64,000 nucleotides of DNA from Sphingobacterium sp. UBA4616. Its GTDB lineage: Bacteria; Bacteroidota; Bacteroidia; Sphingobacteriales; Sphingobacteriaceae. Location of the stretch: contig DGIS01000025.1 in assembly GCA_002386525.1 (NCBI GenBank), positions 133,391 to 197,390 on the forward strand. Direction: 5' to 3'. The notes under the pieces are model-generated. The model made no database searches. It was not told the DNA's origin and saw only the letters and a list, made by a program, of their open reading frames with translations. Positions 1 to 9,757 of the stretch are shown here, piece after piece (position 1 is the stretch's first letter; every line of letters starts with the position of its first letter). The position numbers and the translations under genes were made by a program.

Positions 1-570
1 TACCTGGCTCAAAACAGCTGGGTTGATAGTACGAAAATGGGAATCCAAGGACAAAGCTGGGGCGGCTATCAAGTGGCACATCTGATTACACGGACGAATA
101 TGTATGCGGCAGCCTGGACTGGGGCTCCTGTCGTCAATATGACCTCGGCCTATGGCGGAATACGCTGGCAAAGCGGCATGTCACGTCAATTTCAATACGA
201 ACATACACAAAGTCGTATCGGTAAAACGCTATGGGAAGCACCAGAACTCTATATTGAAAATTCACCATTATTCCATTTAGATCAAGTAAATACTCCCGTT
301 GTTATCATGGCAAATGACAATGATGGTGCTGTGCCATGGTATCAAGGGATTGAAATGTTTACCGCATTGCGCCGATTGAAAAAACCTGTATGGATGTTGA
401 ATTACAATGGTGACGAGCACAATCTGATGCTGCGACAAAACAGAAAAGATATACAAATTCGAGAGCAGCAGTTCTTCGACCATTTTCTAAAAGGAGCCCC
501 TGCACCCAATTGGATGAAGAAAGGGATTCCAGCCACGGAAAAAGGAATAGACTGGGGACTTGAATTCTAG
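1..570 (+). CDS. S9 family peptidase (prolyl oligopeptidase-like), C-terminal part
   Basis: The reading frame is open from the first base and runs to TAG at 568-570, so the N-terminal beta-propeller lies outside the window. The visible 189 residues are the alpha/beta-hydrolase catalytic end of a serine peptidase: the nucleophile elbow GQSWGG (GxSxGG, bases about 49-66), the acid region NDNDGAVPWYQG and the catalytic His in NGDEHNL. The pattern is that of S9 dipeptidyl-peptidase/acylaminoacyl-peptidase-like enzymes of Bacteroidota, normally secreted to the periplasm, which cleave short peptides. The signal peptide cannot be seen. A rho-independent terminator follows immediately. The family is secure; the exact specificity is not. 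Confidence 0.9.
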   Translation, partial: YLAQNSWVDSTKMGIQGQSWGGYQVAHLITRTNMYAAAWTGAPVVNMTSAYGGIRWQSGMSRQFQYEHTQSRIGKTLWEAPELYIENSPLFHLDQVNTPVVIMANDNDGAVPWYQGIEMFTALRRLKKPVWMLNYNGDEHNLMLRQNRKDIQIREQQFFDHFLKGAPAPNWMKKGIPATEKGIDWGLEF

Positions 571-581
571 CACAAAACAAT

Positions 582-616
582 AAAAAGGTGTGATTTTTAA
601 AAATCACACCTTTTTT
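582..616 (+). terminator. Rho-independent terminator after the S9 peptidase gene
   Basis: Inverted repeat AAAAAGGTGTGATTTTT / AAAAATCACACCTTTTT, nearly without loop, ending in a T-run. It lies 12 bp after the stop codon. Its A/T symmetry could let it work on both strands, but no minus-strand gene ends here. Confidence 0.85.
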
Positions 617-744
617 AATAGCTAAAAACTCTATTTCCCAAATTATTTTTAAAAAAAACATCAAAAAAATTTCAATTTTTAACAAAAACACGATATTTTT
701 GAAAAACAAAATCAACAAAACTGTAATTTAACTACAAAATACAA

Positions 745-2934
745 ATGTCGAACCTAAGATTCAAAGCAGTAGAAGCAGCTGGCTCACGCCAAATCGCTTC
801 ATTTGAAAAAGTTGAAACTAAAAAAGCAACTGACATCTACGGAAAGAATGTTTTTTCCGTAAACAAAATGAAAGACTACCTTCCTAAAAATTCATATAAG
901 GAGTTAGTTGCATCCATTGAAGAGGGCCAAATTATTTCAAGAGATTTAGCTGAGCATATCTCACAAGCGATGAAAACTTGGGCACTTAATCACGGTGTTT
1001 CACATTACACACACTGGTTTCAACCCCTAACTGGTTCGACTGCTGAAAAACACGATGCATTCTTTGAACCTGATGAAAACGGTGAAGCAATTGAAAAATT
1101 TACAGCTGACGCATTAGTTCAACAAGAACCAGATGCATCGTCATTTCCGAATGGTGGTATCCGCAACACGTTTGAAGCTAGAGGTTATACTGCTTGGGAT
1201 CCATCGTCTCCAGCTTTCATCTATGAAACAGGAGCTGGTAAAACACTCTGTATTCCTACGGTTTTTGTTTCTTATACAGGAGAATCATTAGACTATAAAG
1301 CACCTTTGTTAAAAGCTATCAATGCCGTTGATAAAGCAGCAACTGATGTCGCTCAATATTTTGATAAATCTGTTACCAAAGTCAATGCCTCTTTAGGCAT
1401 TGAACAAGAATATTTTTTGGTCGACCTTTCTTTATATAATGCTCGTCCAGACCTTCAATTAACTGGCCGTACGTTATTTGGACACATGTCTGCTAAAGGG
1501 CAGCAATTGGAAGATCATTATTTCGGTGCCATTCCAGAACGCGTATTGGCTTACATGGTGGATTTGGAAAATGAAGCTTTAAAATTAGGTATTCCATTAA
1601 AAACTCGTCACAACGAGGTTGCTCCGTCGCAATTTGAGTGTGCGCCAATGTATGAAGAGATCAACTTGGCAATCGACCACAACCAATTGTTAATGAACCT
1701 CATGGAGCAAGTAGCTTTAAGACATAACTTTAAAGTATTGTTACATGAAAAACCATACTCTGGTGTTAATGGATCGGGTAAACACAACAACTGGTCTCTC
1801 ATCACAAATACAGGTATAAACTTATTGTCTCCGGGTAAAACTCCGAAGAATAATTTGATGTTTTTGACTTTCTTTGTCAACACCATCAAAGCCGTTTATG
1901 AATATGCTGATTTAATGCGCGCTTCTATTGCGAGTGCAAGCAACGACCACCGTTTGGGTGCAAACGAAGCTCCTCCAGCAATTATTTCAATTTTCTTAGG
2001 TTCTCAATTGGATGAACTTCTTGAAGAAGTTGAATCGGCCCGCGTCGCTAAAAAAGTGAAAGCAGAGGCGAATTTATGGCATGGAATTCCTAAAGTTCCT
2101 GAATTAAAATTAGACAATACAGACCGTAATCGTACATCGCCATTTGCTTTCACCGGTAACAAATTTGAATTTCGCGCGGTCGGTTCTTCGGCAAACTCCG
2201 CTTTACCAATGACGGTATTGAATGCAATCGTTGCTGCACAGTTGATCGAGTTCAAAACAGAAGTTGATAAACAAATCAAAAAAGGCACTAAAAAGGATCT
2301 CGCGATCTTAAACGTAGTCCGCAAATACATAAAAGATTCAAAAGCGATCCGTTTTGAAGGTAATGGATATAGTGAGGACTGGGAAAAAGAAGCCGAAGCT
2401 CGCGGTCTTTCGAACATCAAATCTACACCTAGAGCGCTTGACGTATATGTTAAAGAGGAATCTTTGGCATTGTTTGAGTCGCTCGGTATCTACACAAAAC
2501 GTGAATCAGAAGCTCGTCATGAGATTTTACTGGAAAACTTCTACAAAAAATTACAGATTGAAGCTCGTGTGATCGAAGAAATGGTTAACAACCAAATCGC
2601 TCCTGCGTGTTTCATTTATCAAAATGAATTGATTGAAAACGTCAAAGGATTAAAAGACCTTGGTCTTGCTGCTGCGTCGTTCAGTTCTCAATTGAATTTT
2701 GTAGAACGTATATCATCACATGTTAATACCATCTTGGAACAAGCTGAAGCGATGCGCCAAGAACGTAAAAAAGCAAATCAAATCGACGACGTTCGTGAAA
2801 GATCAATCGCGTATGATGAATTGGTTAAACCTTACTTTGATGTCATTCGTTATCATGTCAACAAATTGGAGAAAATTGTTGATGATAAAAAATGGCCTCT
2901 ACCGAAATTAAGAGAAATCTTATTTTTAAGCTAA
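745..2934 (+). CDS. glnN: Glutamine synthetase type III
   Basis: 729 aa, the length of GSIII enzymes (about 700-730 aa), much longer than GSI/GSII. It makes glutamine from glutamate, ammonia and ATP in the cytoplasm. Catalytic-domain motifs are visible: GIEQEYFLVD (about residues 218-227, metal-binding Glu), RHNEVAPSQFE (about 288-298), GVNGSGKHNNWS (about 340-351) and the ATP/glutamate-loop region NKFEFRAVGSSANS (about 470-484). The long C-terminal helical part is typical of the GSIII-only domain. The start is the ATG after an A/T-rich leader that contains TATTTTTG (694-701), a TAnnTTTG-type -7 candidate without a clear -33 box. It is a single-gene unit ended by an exceptional palindrome. 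No PII or amtB gene is adjacent. Confidence 0.97.
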   Translation: MSNLRFKAVEAAGSRQIASFEKVETKKATDIYGKNVFSVNKMKDYLPKNSYKELVASIEEGQIISRDLAEHISQAMKTWALNHGVSHYTHWFQPLTGSTAEKHDAFFEPDENGEAIEKFTADALVQQEPDASSFPNGGIRNTFEARGYTAWDPSSPAFIYETGAGKTLCIPTVFVSYTGESLDYKAPLLKAINAVDKAATDVAQYFDKSVTKVNASLGIEQEYFLVDLSLYNARPDLQLTGRTLFGHMSAKGQQLEDHYFGAIPERVLAYMVDLENEALKLGIPLKTRHNEVAPSQFECAPMYEEINLAIDHNQLLMNLMEQVALRHNFKVLLHEKPYSGVNGSGKHNNWSLITNTGINLLSPGKTPKNNLMFLTFFVNTIKAVYEYADLMRASIASASNDHRLGANEAPPAIISIFLGSQLDELLEEVESARVAKKVKAEANLWHGIPKVPELKLDNTDRNRTSPFAFTGNKFEFRAVGSSANSALPMTVLNAIVAAQLIEFKTEVDKQIKKGTKKDLAILNVVRKYIKDSKAIRFEGNGYSEDWEKEAEARGLSNIKSTPRALDVYVKEESLALFESLGIYTKRESEARHEILLENFYKKLQIEARVIEEMVNNQIAPACFIYQNELIENVKGLKDLGLAAASFSSQLNFVERISSHVNTILEQAEAMRQERKKANQIDDVRERSIAYDELVKPYFDVIRYHVNKLEKIVDDKKWPLPKLREILFLS

Positions 2935-2940
2935 GATAAC

Positions 2941-2994
2941 TTCCCTAAAACAAAAAGAGCCTGCGATATCGCAGGCTCTTTTTGTTTTAGGGAA
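2941..2994. terminator. 54-bp perfect palindrome, bidirectional terminator
   Basis: Bases 2941-2964 are the exact reverse complement of 2971-2994, and the six central bases GATATC are themselves palindromic, so all 54 bp are perfectly symmetric. The core is GAGCCTGC/GCAGGCTC flanked by A- and T-tracts, giving a rho-independent terminator on both strands. It sits between convergent glnN (+) and the TonB-dependent receptor (-). Confidence 0.9.
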
Positions 2995-3040
2995 ACGTTC
3001 GCTACATCTTGCTCCTTATCTCCCCTTACAACAGTAGCTC

Positions 3041-5491
3041 CTATTTTTTTAATCGATTATCTTCATCATTGTTACCAGCCTTCTTATTGACTGACTTAAT
3101 ATTCATATTACCAAAACGATAAGAGACTGACAATCGGATAACCCGACTATCATATCCATTTCGTATACGATAGTATCCATTTTCCTGATAACTCGACAAT
3201 CTGCGCTGACCTCTTGTATTCAACACATCATTTACAGCCAACTTCACATTCAATTTTTTGTCAAGAAATGTTTTTCCAGCACCTAGATCGATACCATAGT
3301 AAGACTGAAAACTAAATACCCCATAAACTGCTGGCGAAAAATAATTGGCTGTCAGCTCCAGATTTGTTGTTTTCCCAATTCGAATATCATGATTGGAACT
3401 TACCTGGAAAGATAACTTTTCCAATTGGCGTTGCGCTCCGGAGTGTTCATCCAAACTAAACTTATTATAAAAAGCGATGGCATTGTTAGAAATACTCCAC
3501 CATTTGAAAAGCTTAATGGGTATATTGACATTCATATTGTAATAATCAAAATAAGCCAGGTTTCGGTCTGTCTGTGCAATAGCTTTGGTCTCCGAATTGC
3601 TTTCTATGACCTGAGTGATGGCATCTTTAGTCCTTTTGTAGCCGAAACTCAATAAATAGCGTTCTTTAAAGGTATAATTTACTTCATACGAATTGGTATA
3701 TTGTGGATTTAAATAAGGGTTGCCATACTGATACGTGTATTGATCCAAATAATACACAAAGGGATTCAATGCCCCATAATCAGGGCGGTCAATACGTCTG
3801 CTATAACTCGCACCAAGCTTATGATCATCATTTATCTGTTGCTGTACAAATATTGACGGGAAAAAATCAGTATAGGCACGTTCTGTTTGTTGCCCAAGCG
3901 TCACCGAGTTTCCCAGGGAGCTCGTATTTTCAACACGCAGTCCAGTTTGTACCGAAAATTTTCCGAACGATTTATTTAGGCTGAAATAAGCTGCAGCTAT
4001 ATTTTCATTATACAAAAACTGATTACTTTGACCATTATTTTGCACGAACTCGCCTTGCTGATCCTGATCTTCGTACAACAAATTATTATCTGTTTTTACA
4101 CGGCTATATTTTAAGCCCGCCTCAAGTTTGGTCGTTTTATTAAAGGGATGCACAAAATCGGTTTTAAAAACTAATATGTTTGTCTTAGAAAGCATATCAT
4201 TGCGGAAAATATTCGGTGATTTAAATTCCTCCCAATTTGCGTCCAGAAAACGGTTTCCAACGGTGCTATTGTCATTATTTTTCGAATATGAATAATCTCC
4301 ATTAATGGTCAATTCAGTCCCTAAAGTATCAAATGTCTTTTTGTAGTTAAGATTATAAGTGAGGTAATGGTATTTAAAATCTGACAAATTGCTTCCTAAT
4401 ACAATCGAATCAAGCATACCTTTTTGAGAGGCGATCAGATTACTTCCCGCGCGTGTTGAATGGCCATTACTTACATTACCGTTAACCACAAATCCAATGA
4501 CCTCCTCTTTCCCTAGGTTAAAATCTGCCGCAAATTTAAAATTATGGCCTCGATAACGGAATTTCGAATAAGAATCCGAATTAAAAAAAGTCGTCCCGGT
4601 TTTGGTATCTACAGCTCTATCGATATCTAAATCATTAAATCCTAAGGCAGTTGCGTAGTTATAAGAAGAAAATAAGTTCACCCAATTGTTACGGTGGTTT
4701 ATTAGAAAGCCACCATCCCCCTTTGTATATTTACCTTGCCCTAAATTGAGGTTTAAACTAACATTACTTCCAAATTGCGTATTCTTCTTTGTCTTAATAT
4801 TAATAATTCCTGCATTCCCTGCGGCATCGTATTTTGCGGGTGGATTGGTGAGCACCTCGATCGACGCTATTGCATTGGAAGCCGTATTTTCCAATAATCG
4901 CGACACTTCATCCGCAGAAAGATAAGTAGGCTTACCATCAATCATGATAATCACATTACTTTTTCCACGCAGATTGATCTTTTTGTTATCTAAAGTTACT
5001 CCTGGAACCTTTTGCAGGAGCTCCAATGCGTTATTCCCTGTTGCCAAAATACTGTTTTCGACATTGAGGACAACTTTATCGAGATGACTTTCAATCAATG
5101 GCTTCTTAACGATCACCTGCGCCTCACTCAACACTTTACTTTCCACCTGTAAACGAATCGTATCCAGCATCTTGAGATCTCCCGTATTTACGACCATTTC
5201 AGCAGAATGATAAACAGCATACCCTACCGTGGACACACGTAGGCTATACTTGCCCTCGGGGATCGCAGACAACACAATTTCTCCATTTTCGTTGGATAAA
5301 GTTCCCTTTAACAAGATATCATTGGGCTTCCGAAATAGTGAAATATTTGCAGCCACAATAGGCTGGTTGTCTTGTCCAACAACGACTGTATGTAATCTTC
5401 CCCCGTCAGACTGTGCTGAAACGGGTCCGGCAATAGAAATCAGGACTAAAAAAAGTGAAAATAAAAGCAATTTAATTTTTTGTGGTTTCAT
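3041..5491 (-). CDS. TonB-dependent receptor-like outer-membrane beta-barrel protein
   Basis: 816 aa. A signal peptide (KIKLLLFSLFLVLISIAGPVSAQ) ends near residue 27. It is followed by a carboxypeptidase-regulatory-like domain (about 33-115, VVGQDNQPIVAANISL, GKYSLRVSTVGY), a plug-like region (about 120-235, LLQKVPGVTLDNKKINLRGKSN, ANPPAKYDAAGNAGIINIKTKK-like) and a long barrel rich in aromatic alternation ending near residue 800. This is the OMP_b-brl_3 family common in Bacteroidota. No SusD-like partner is adjacent, so a glycan role cannot be claimed; peptide, siderophore or metal uptake are all possible. The C-terminus is hydrophilic rather than ending in an aromatic residue. It is monocistronic, converging with glnN. 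Confidence 0.9.
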   Translation of the reverse strand: MKPQKIKLLLFSLFLVLISIAGPVSAQSDGGRLHTVVVGQDNQPIVAANISLFRKPNDILLKGTLSNENGEIVLSAIPEGKYSLRVSTVGYAVYHSAEMVVNTGDLKMLDTIRLQVESKVLSEAQVIVKKPLIESHLDKVVLNVENSILATGNNALELLQKVPGVTLDNKKINLRGKSNVIIMIDGKPTYLSADEVSRLLENTASNAIASIEVLTNPPAKYDAAGNAGIINIKTKKNTQFGSNVSLNLNLGQGKYTKGDGGFLINHRNNWVNLFSSYNYATALGFNDLDIDRAVDTKTGTTFFNSDSYSKFRYRGHNFKFAADFNLGKEEVIGFVVNGNVSNGHSTRAGSNLIASQKGMLDSIVLGSNLSDFKYHYLTYNLNYKKTFDTLGTELTINGDYSYSKNNDNSTVGNRFLDANWEEFKSPNIFRNDMLSKTNILVFKTDFVHPFNKTTKLEAGLKYSRVKTDNNLLYEDQDQQGEFVQNNGQSNQFLYNENIAAAYFSLNKSFGKFSVQTGLRVENTSSLGNSVTLGQQTERAYTDFFPSIFVQQQINDDHKLGASYSRRIDRPDYGALNPFVYYLDQYTYQYGNPYLNPQYTNSYEVNYTFKERYLLSFGYKRTKDAITQVIESNSETKAIAQTDRNLAYFDYYNMNVNIPIKLFKWWSISNNAIAFYNKFSLDEHSGAQRQLEKLSFQVSSNHDIRIGKTTNLELTANYFSPAVYGVFSFQSYYGIDLGAGKTFLDKKLNVKLAVNDVLNTRGQRRLSSYQENGYYRIRNGYDSRVIRLSVSYRFGNMNIKSVNKKAGNNDEDNRLKK

Positions 5492-5572
5492 AATGTAGTT
5501 TCTTTAGGCTATCGATTAGATAGTCAACTTCATAATAATGACAACAAACCTCGTATATTCATTACACATTGA

Positions 5573-5734
5573 CTAGTAGAAATAGATAGATCGTCCGATT
5601 CACTCGGTAGACAGCCAAATAACATCGGTAAACCATATCCTTCACTGATCGATGCTAAAGCCGGTAAAATCATCCCAGCTAATCTTGAATCTCCAAGAAG
5701 CACAGCGCAAGAAAAGCACATCGAATCAAAATAA
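5573..5734 (+). pseudogene. Stranded C-terminal coding fragment, family uncertain
   Basis: An open stretch of 53 codons with no start codon, bounded upstream by TGA (5570-5572) and ended by TAA (5732-5734). It reads like real protein: ...NNIGKPYPSLIDAKAGKIIPANLES... The 'GKPYPxLIDxKxGKxIP' phrase resembles short linkers that precede C-terminal toxin domains in polymorphic toxins, but this is recollection of a pattern, not a search. It lies in the 343-bp gap between the receptor gene and the FUSC gene. The opposite strand is also open in one frame (5530-5850), which I regard as the shadow. Confidence 0.35.
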
Positions 5735-5776
5735 AAATTCAAAAAATAAACAAAATTCAAAACAAATAAAATGTAC

Positions 5777-5806
5777 AATACAAATATTAAGCATAATATT
5801 TGTATT
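5777..5806. promoter_or_regulatory. 13-bp inverted repeat upstream of the FUSC gene
   Basis: Arms 5777-5789 (AATACAAATATTA) and 5794-5806 are exact reverse complements with a 4-base loop AGCA. It lies 28 bp before the ATG at 5835, where a promoter or operator is expected. No T-tract makes it a convincing terminator. It could be a repressor site or a 5'-UTR hairpin. Confidence 0.5.
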
Positions 5807-5834
5807 TTTACACCGAAAATTAGTAAACTGATTG

Positions 5835-7862
5835 ATGAGCATTGAATCATTAAAGAAAAGATTCTACCTTTTTTATATCCATATTATCCGATTCATCCAG
5901 GGAGAACATACTGGCGATGCTTTGCGCAATGTATCTATCAGCATTTTGCCGAGTTTGGCGATCTATCTGTTGGGTGCGACAGCAAACGCAGCCATAGGTA
6001 TTGGGGTGGGATCATTATTGACTACATTAACCGATCCTCCAGGTAATCGGAAAGATAAATTTTCTTCCGCTCTTGTTTGTATTCCCACTTTCTTTATTGC
6101 TTCGATTCTTACAGCCTTTCTTTTTCCTTATCATTGGCCGCTGGTTATTTTATTGAGTTCCGCAGGCTTTATCTGCACTTTTTACGGGGTTTTAGGCCCC
6201 CGTTATGCCGCAATTGGGAACATGACATTGATTCTGATGAGCTTTGTCATCGGCATGGCCCCTCAGCATCCGCTTTCAGTGAGCTTACAAATTACTGCAG
6301 GCGCCAGCATCTATTATTTCTTTAGTCTATTGCAGGCTTACATACAACCCTATCGCTCTTTAAAACACGCCATGGCCAATGGGTTTCACGGTTTATCTCA
6401 ATTTCTATTGATACGTTCTGAATCTTACGATCCGGATATTCCGCTGGACTTGACTTACAGCCGCGTCGGAAAAATTTATGGTCAGATCAGTGAACAACAG
6501 GAGCAAATCAGATCCCTCTTATTCAGGGAAGAAAAAATCATAAGCCAACGCTGGCACAAAAGCAACTATTGGCTTAGTCAGGTCTATGGATTAATTGATT
6601 TACACGAATTAATTATTGCATTGGATCATGACTATGATGCCATTCGAAAAAATTTGCTGGATACCTGTAGCCTTCCCATAATTCGTCGTAGCATAACATT
6701 ACTGGCCTTGGAAATCGATAGTTTTTCGCAGCCTAATAAAAGGTTTCGCTATGCAGAGCAGCTCTACGATAACCACAGTAAAATCAATGCGCTGTTGTTG
6801 GATCTAAAGGAGATTCAAGAACAACAGACTGCCCCAGCAGATGGTATTCTCGCTTCCATCATCCGTAATATTGAAGCTATTATTGAAGTTCTCAAACGGA
6901 TTCAAGTTGCTTTTTATCAAAATCAAGAAATCAAAAACAAAATTGACACCAATGAGTATCAGCAATTTATCAATCGCCCTTTGCGTAATTTAAGTGATAT
7001 CAAGAGCAGACTCAATCTCCATAATCCAATTTTCCGTTTTGCACTCCGGATGGCCGTTCTCTTCGGAACAGGCGCATTGATCGGTATTTCTTTCTTGGAT
7101 TTTAAATATACTTATTGGATCTTACTCACTATTGCCATCGTTGCGAGACCTGCATTTTCAATGACCAAAACACGCAATATAGAACGCATACTAGGTACAT
7201 TTTCGGGAATTGCCGTCGGAATACTCTGTTTGGTCTCCATTGACTTTCTGCCCGTTCTTCTTCTAATTGCCGCTATTGGATTATTTGGATTCTTCCTATT
7301 CAACCGATCAAATTATATGGTCAGTGTGATCTTTATTACGCTGGGCATAGTCATCGCATTAAACTTATTTGAAGGAAATATTAATATCATTTTAGGCAGT
7401 AGAATAATTTTTACTTTAGTTGGTGCGCTGCTGGCAATAGCGGGCTATTTTTTGATACCCGTACGCCAAAGCACGAGCATGGTCCACTTGGCAAAAGAGG
7501 TCGCATTATACAACCACCATTATTTTCAAATTATCAACAAACGCCTATCTGATGATCTGCAAAGTTCGTTCGACATTCGACTGGCTCGGAAAAAAGCACA
7601 GACTGCCATGGCTCTCTTTTCCGATGCGATCAATCAAATGAAGAAGGAACCTGAACACAAGTGGGTAGACTGGTCCCATATCCATCATTTTCAAGCACTC
7701 TCCTATCGCATCAATTCGCATTTGGTTGGTCTCTCCATATCGTTAGGAAGAAAAGCGAATCACGACATACAACAGGGTATCCACTGCAGAATTGATGCTT
7801 TAAAACCCCTTTTAACCGACTTAGATCAGCTGGCAGAAAATATCAACTTAAGAAAACCATAA
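5835..7862 (+). CDS. FUSC family / YccS-like inner-membrane protein
   Basis: 675 aa from the ATG at 5835; the TTG one codon upstream is a less likely start. There are two membrane blocks, about residues 35-165 (several hydrophobic spans: SLAIYLLGATANAAIGIGVG, FIASILTAFLFPYHWPLVILL) and about 395-535, each followed by a long soluble helical region. This duplicated layout is that of FUSC/YccS-YhfK proteins, related to fusaric-acid resistance and aromatic-acid exporters such as AaeB. No membrane-fusion partner lies next to it, so the substrate is unknown. It is a single gene with an inverted repeat in front. The family is likely; function as an exporter is inference. Confidence 0.85.
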   Translation: MSIESLKKRFYLFYIHIIRFIQGEHTGDALRNVSISILPSLAIYLLGATANAAIGIGVGSLLTTLTDPPGNRKDKFSSALVCIPTFFIASILTAFLFPYHWPLVILLSSAGFICTFYGVLGPRYAAIGNMTLILMSFVIGMAPQHPLSVSLQITAGASIYYFFSLLQAYIQPYRSLKHAMANGFHGLSQFLLIRSESYDPDIPLDLTYSRVGKIYGQISEQQEQIRSLLFREEKIISQRWHKSNYWLSQVYGLIDLHELIIALDHDYDAIRKNLLDTCSLPIIRRSITLLALEIDSFSQPNKRFRYAEQLYDNHSKINALLLDLKEIQEQQTAPADGILASIIRNIEAIIEVLKRIQVAFYQNQEIKNKIDTNEYQQFINRPLRNLSDIKSRLNLHNPIFRFALRMAVLFGTGALIGISFLDFKYTYWILLTIAIVARPAFSMTKTRNIERILGTFSGIAVGILCLVSIDFLPVLLLIAAIGLFGFFLFNRSNYMVSVIFITLGIVIALNLFEGNINIILGSRIIFTLVGALLAIAGYFLIPVRQSTSMVHLAKEVALYNHHYFQIINKRLSDDLQSSFDIRLARKKAQTAMALFSDAINQMKKEPEHKWVDWSHIHHFQALSYRINSHLVGLSISLGRKANHDIQQGIHCRIDALKPLLTDLDQLAENINLRKP

Positions 7863-7957
7863 AGGCAAGCTATGTATTTATGTATCAATATTGAATAACA
7901 AATATGCGATTACAGCTCCCGAAGTAACGCTCTTTTAAGTAAAAAAAACGTATTTCT

Positions 7958-7988
7958 TTTGCTTTAATAAAAAAGAAGTTTATATTTG
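7958..7988 (+). promoter_or_regulatory. Bacteroidota-type promoter of the methionine operon
   Basis: A -33 box TTTG at 7958-7961 and a -7 box TATATTTG at 7981-7988 (TAnnTTTG consensus) are separated by 19 bp, the expected spacing. Transcription would start near 7993, about 50 nt before the SAM riboswitch and about 420 nt before metY. Confidence 0.8.
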
Positions 7989-8042
7989 TGTCGTCTTCGA
8001 AAGAAGATTTCTAATCAACACCTTCCTTAATCAGTAGGTCTT

Positions 8043-8136
8043 GATTTATAAAGAAGTGGCGAGAGACTGGCTCAATGACCCACTGGCAACCTTCAATTTG
8101 CTTGAAAAGGTGCCAATTCCTGTCCAAAATAATATC
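8043..8136 (+). promoter_or_regulatory. SAM-I (S-box) riboswitch
   Basis: The S-box core can be read in order: ATAAAGAAGTGGCGAGAGAC (8048-8067), CTGGC, CCCACTGGCAACC (8079-8091), a P3-like hairpin, and GGTGCCAATTCCTG (8109-8122). P1 can form between 8043-8049 and 8129-8136 with one bulge. The position upstream of metY-metX-hom fits control by S-adenosylmethionine, high SAM turning the operon off. I could not verify the expression platform; a GGAG lies just after the aptamer (8142-8145). Confidence 0.88.
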
Positions 8137-8165
8137 GTTTTGGAGCATATAAATGATATAAGACA

Positions 8166-8300
8166 ATGCTTATTAAATTACTGAAATCTATTAAAAATTC
8201 AGGTTCAATACAACTGAACCTTGCGAACAGCAAAAGTGTACTACATCGTAAAAAAGTATCGATGCGAATGCGTATGCATACACACTTCCCTGCTTGTTAA
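8166..8300 (+). CDS. Putative methionine leader peptide (44 aa)
   Basis: ATG to TAA in the met leader, between the riboswitch and metY. The last 12 codons read MRMRMHTHFPAC, with Met codons at 8262, 8268 and 8274. A shorter start at 8262 would still give a three-Met peptide. The hairpin arm 8276-8285 begins inside the third Met codon and runs through the His-Thr-His codons, the geometry expected of a ribosome-stalling attenuator. The upstream part (MLIKLLKSIKNSGSIQLNLA) is basic and does not resemble a known domain. No Shine-Dalgarno is well placed, which is normal for Bacteroidota. Coding status is inferred from layout only. Confidence 0.5.
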   Translation: MLIKLLKSIKNSGSIQLNLANSKSVLHRKKVSMRMRMHTHFPAC

Positions 8301-8368
8301 AAATCATTTCCTTTTTCTTGGATAACGATTTGACAGACCTTCCAAGTAGGTGTGTATGCTTCTCTTTT
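8276..8368 (+). promoter_or_regulatory. Long-range hairpin overlapping the leader ORF; candidate attenuator
   Basis: GCATACACAC (8276-8285) pairs perfectly with GTGTGTATGC (8350-8359). CTGCTTG (8290-8296) pairs with CAAGTAG (8343-8349) with one G-U, leaving TTCC bulged on the left arm and a loop of about 46 nt. The right arm is followed by TTCTCTTTT (8360-8368), a U-rich though imperfect tail. The left arm lies in the last codons of the leader ORF, so a ribosome stalled on the Met codons would cover it. Confidence 0.55.
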
Positions 8369-8405
8369 ACCTTTACAAATTCTTTTTTGAAACCTTAAAA
8401 TCTGA

Positions 8406-9722
<1,317 letters not shown>

Positions 9723-9757
9723 TTAGACTTTAGTCGGCTATAAAATTTAAATGTAAA

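Noticed and set aside
5530..5850. 106-aa minus-strand ORF
   Set aside because: Its N-terminal half is A/T-rich intergenic sequence with an inverted repeat. The plus-strand frame over 5573-5734 looks more protein-like.
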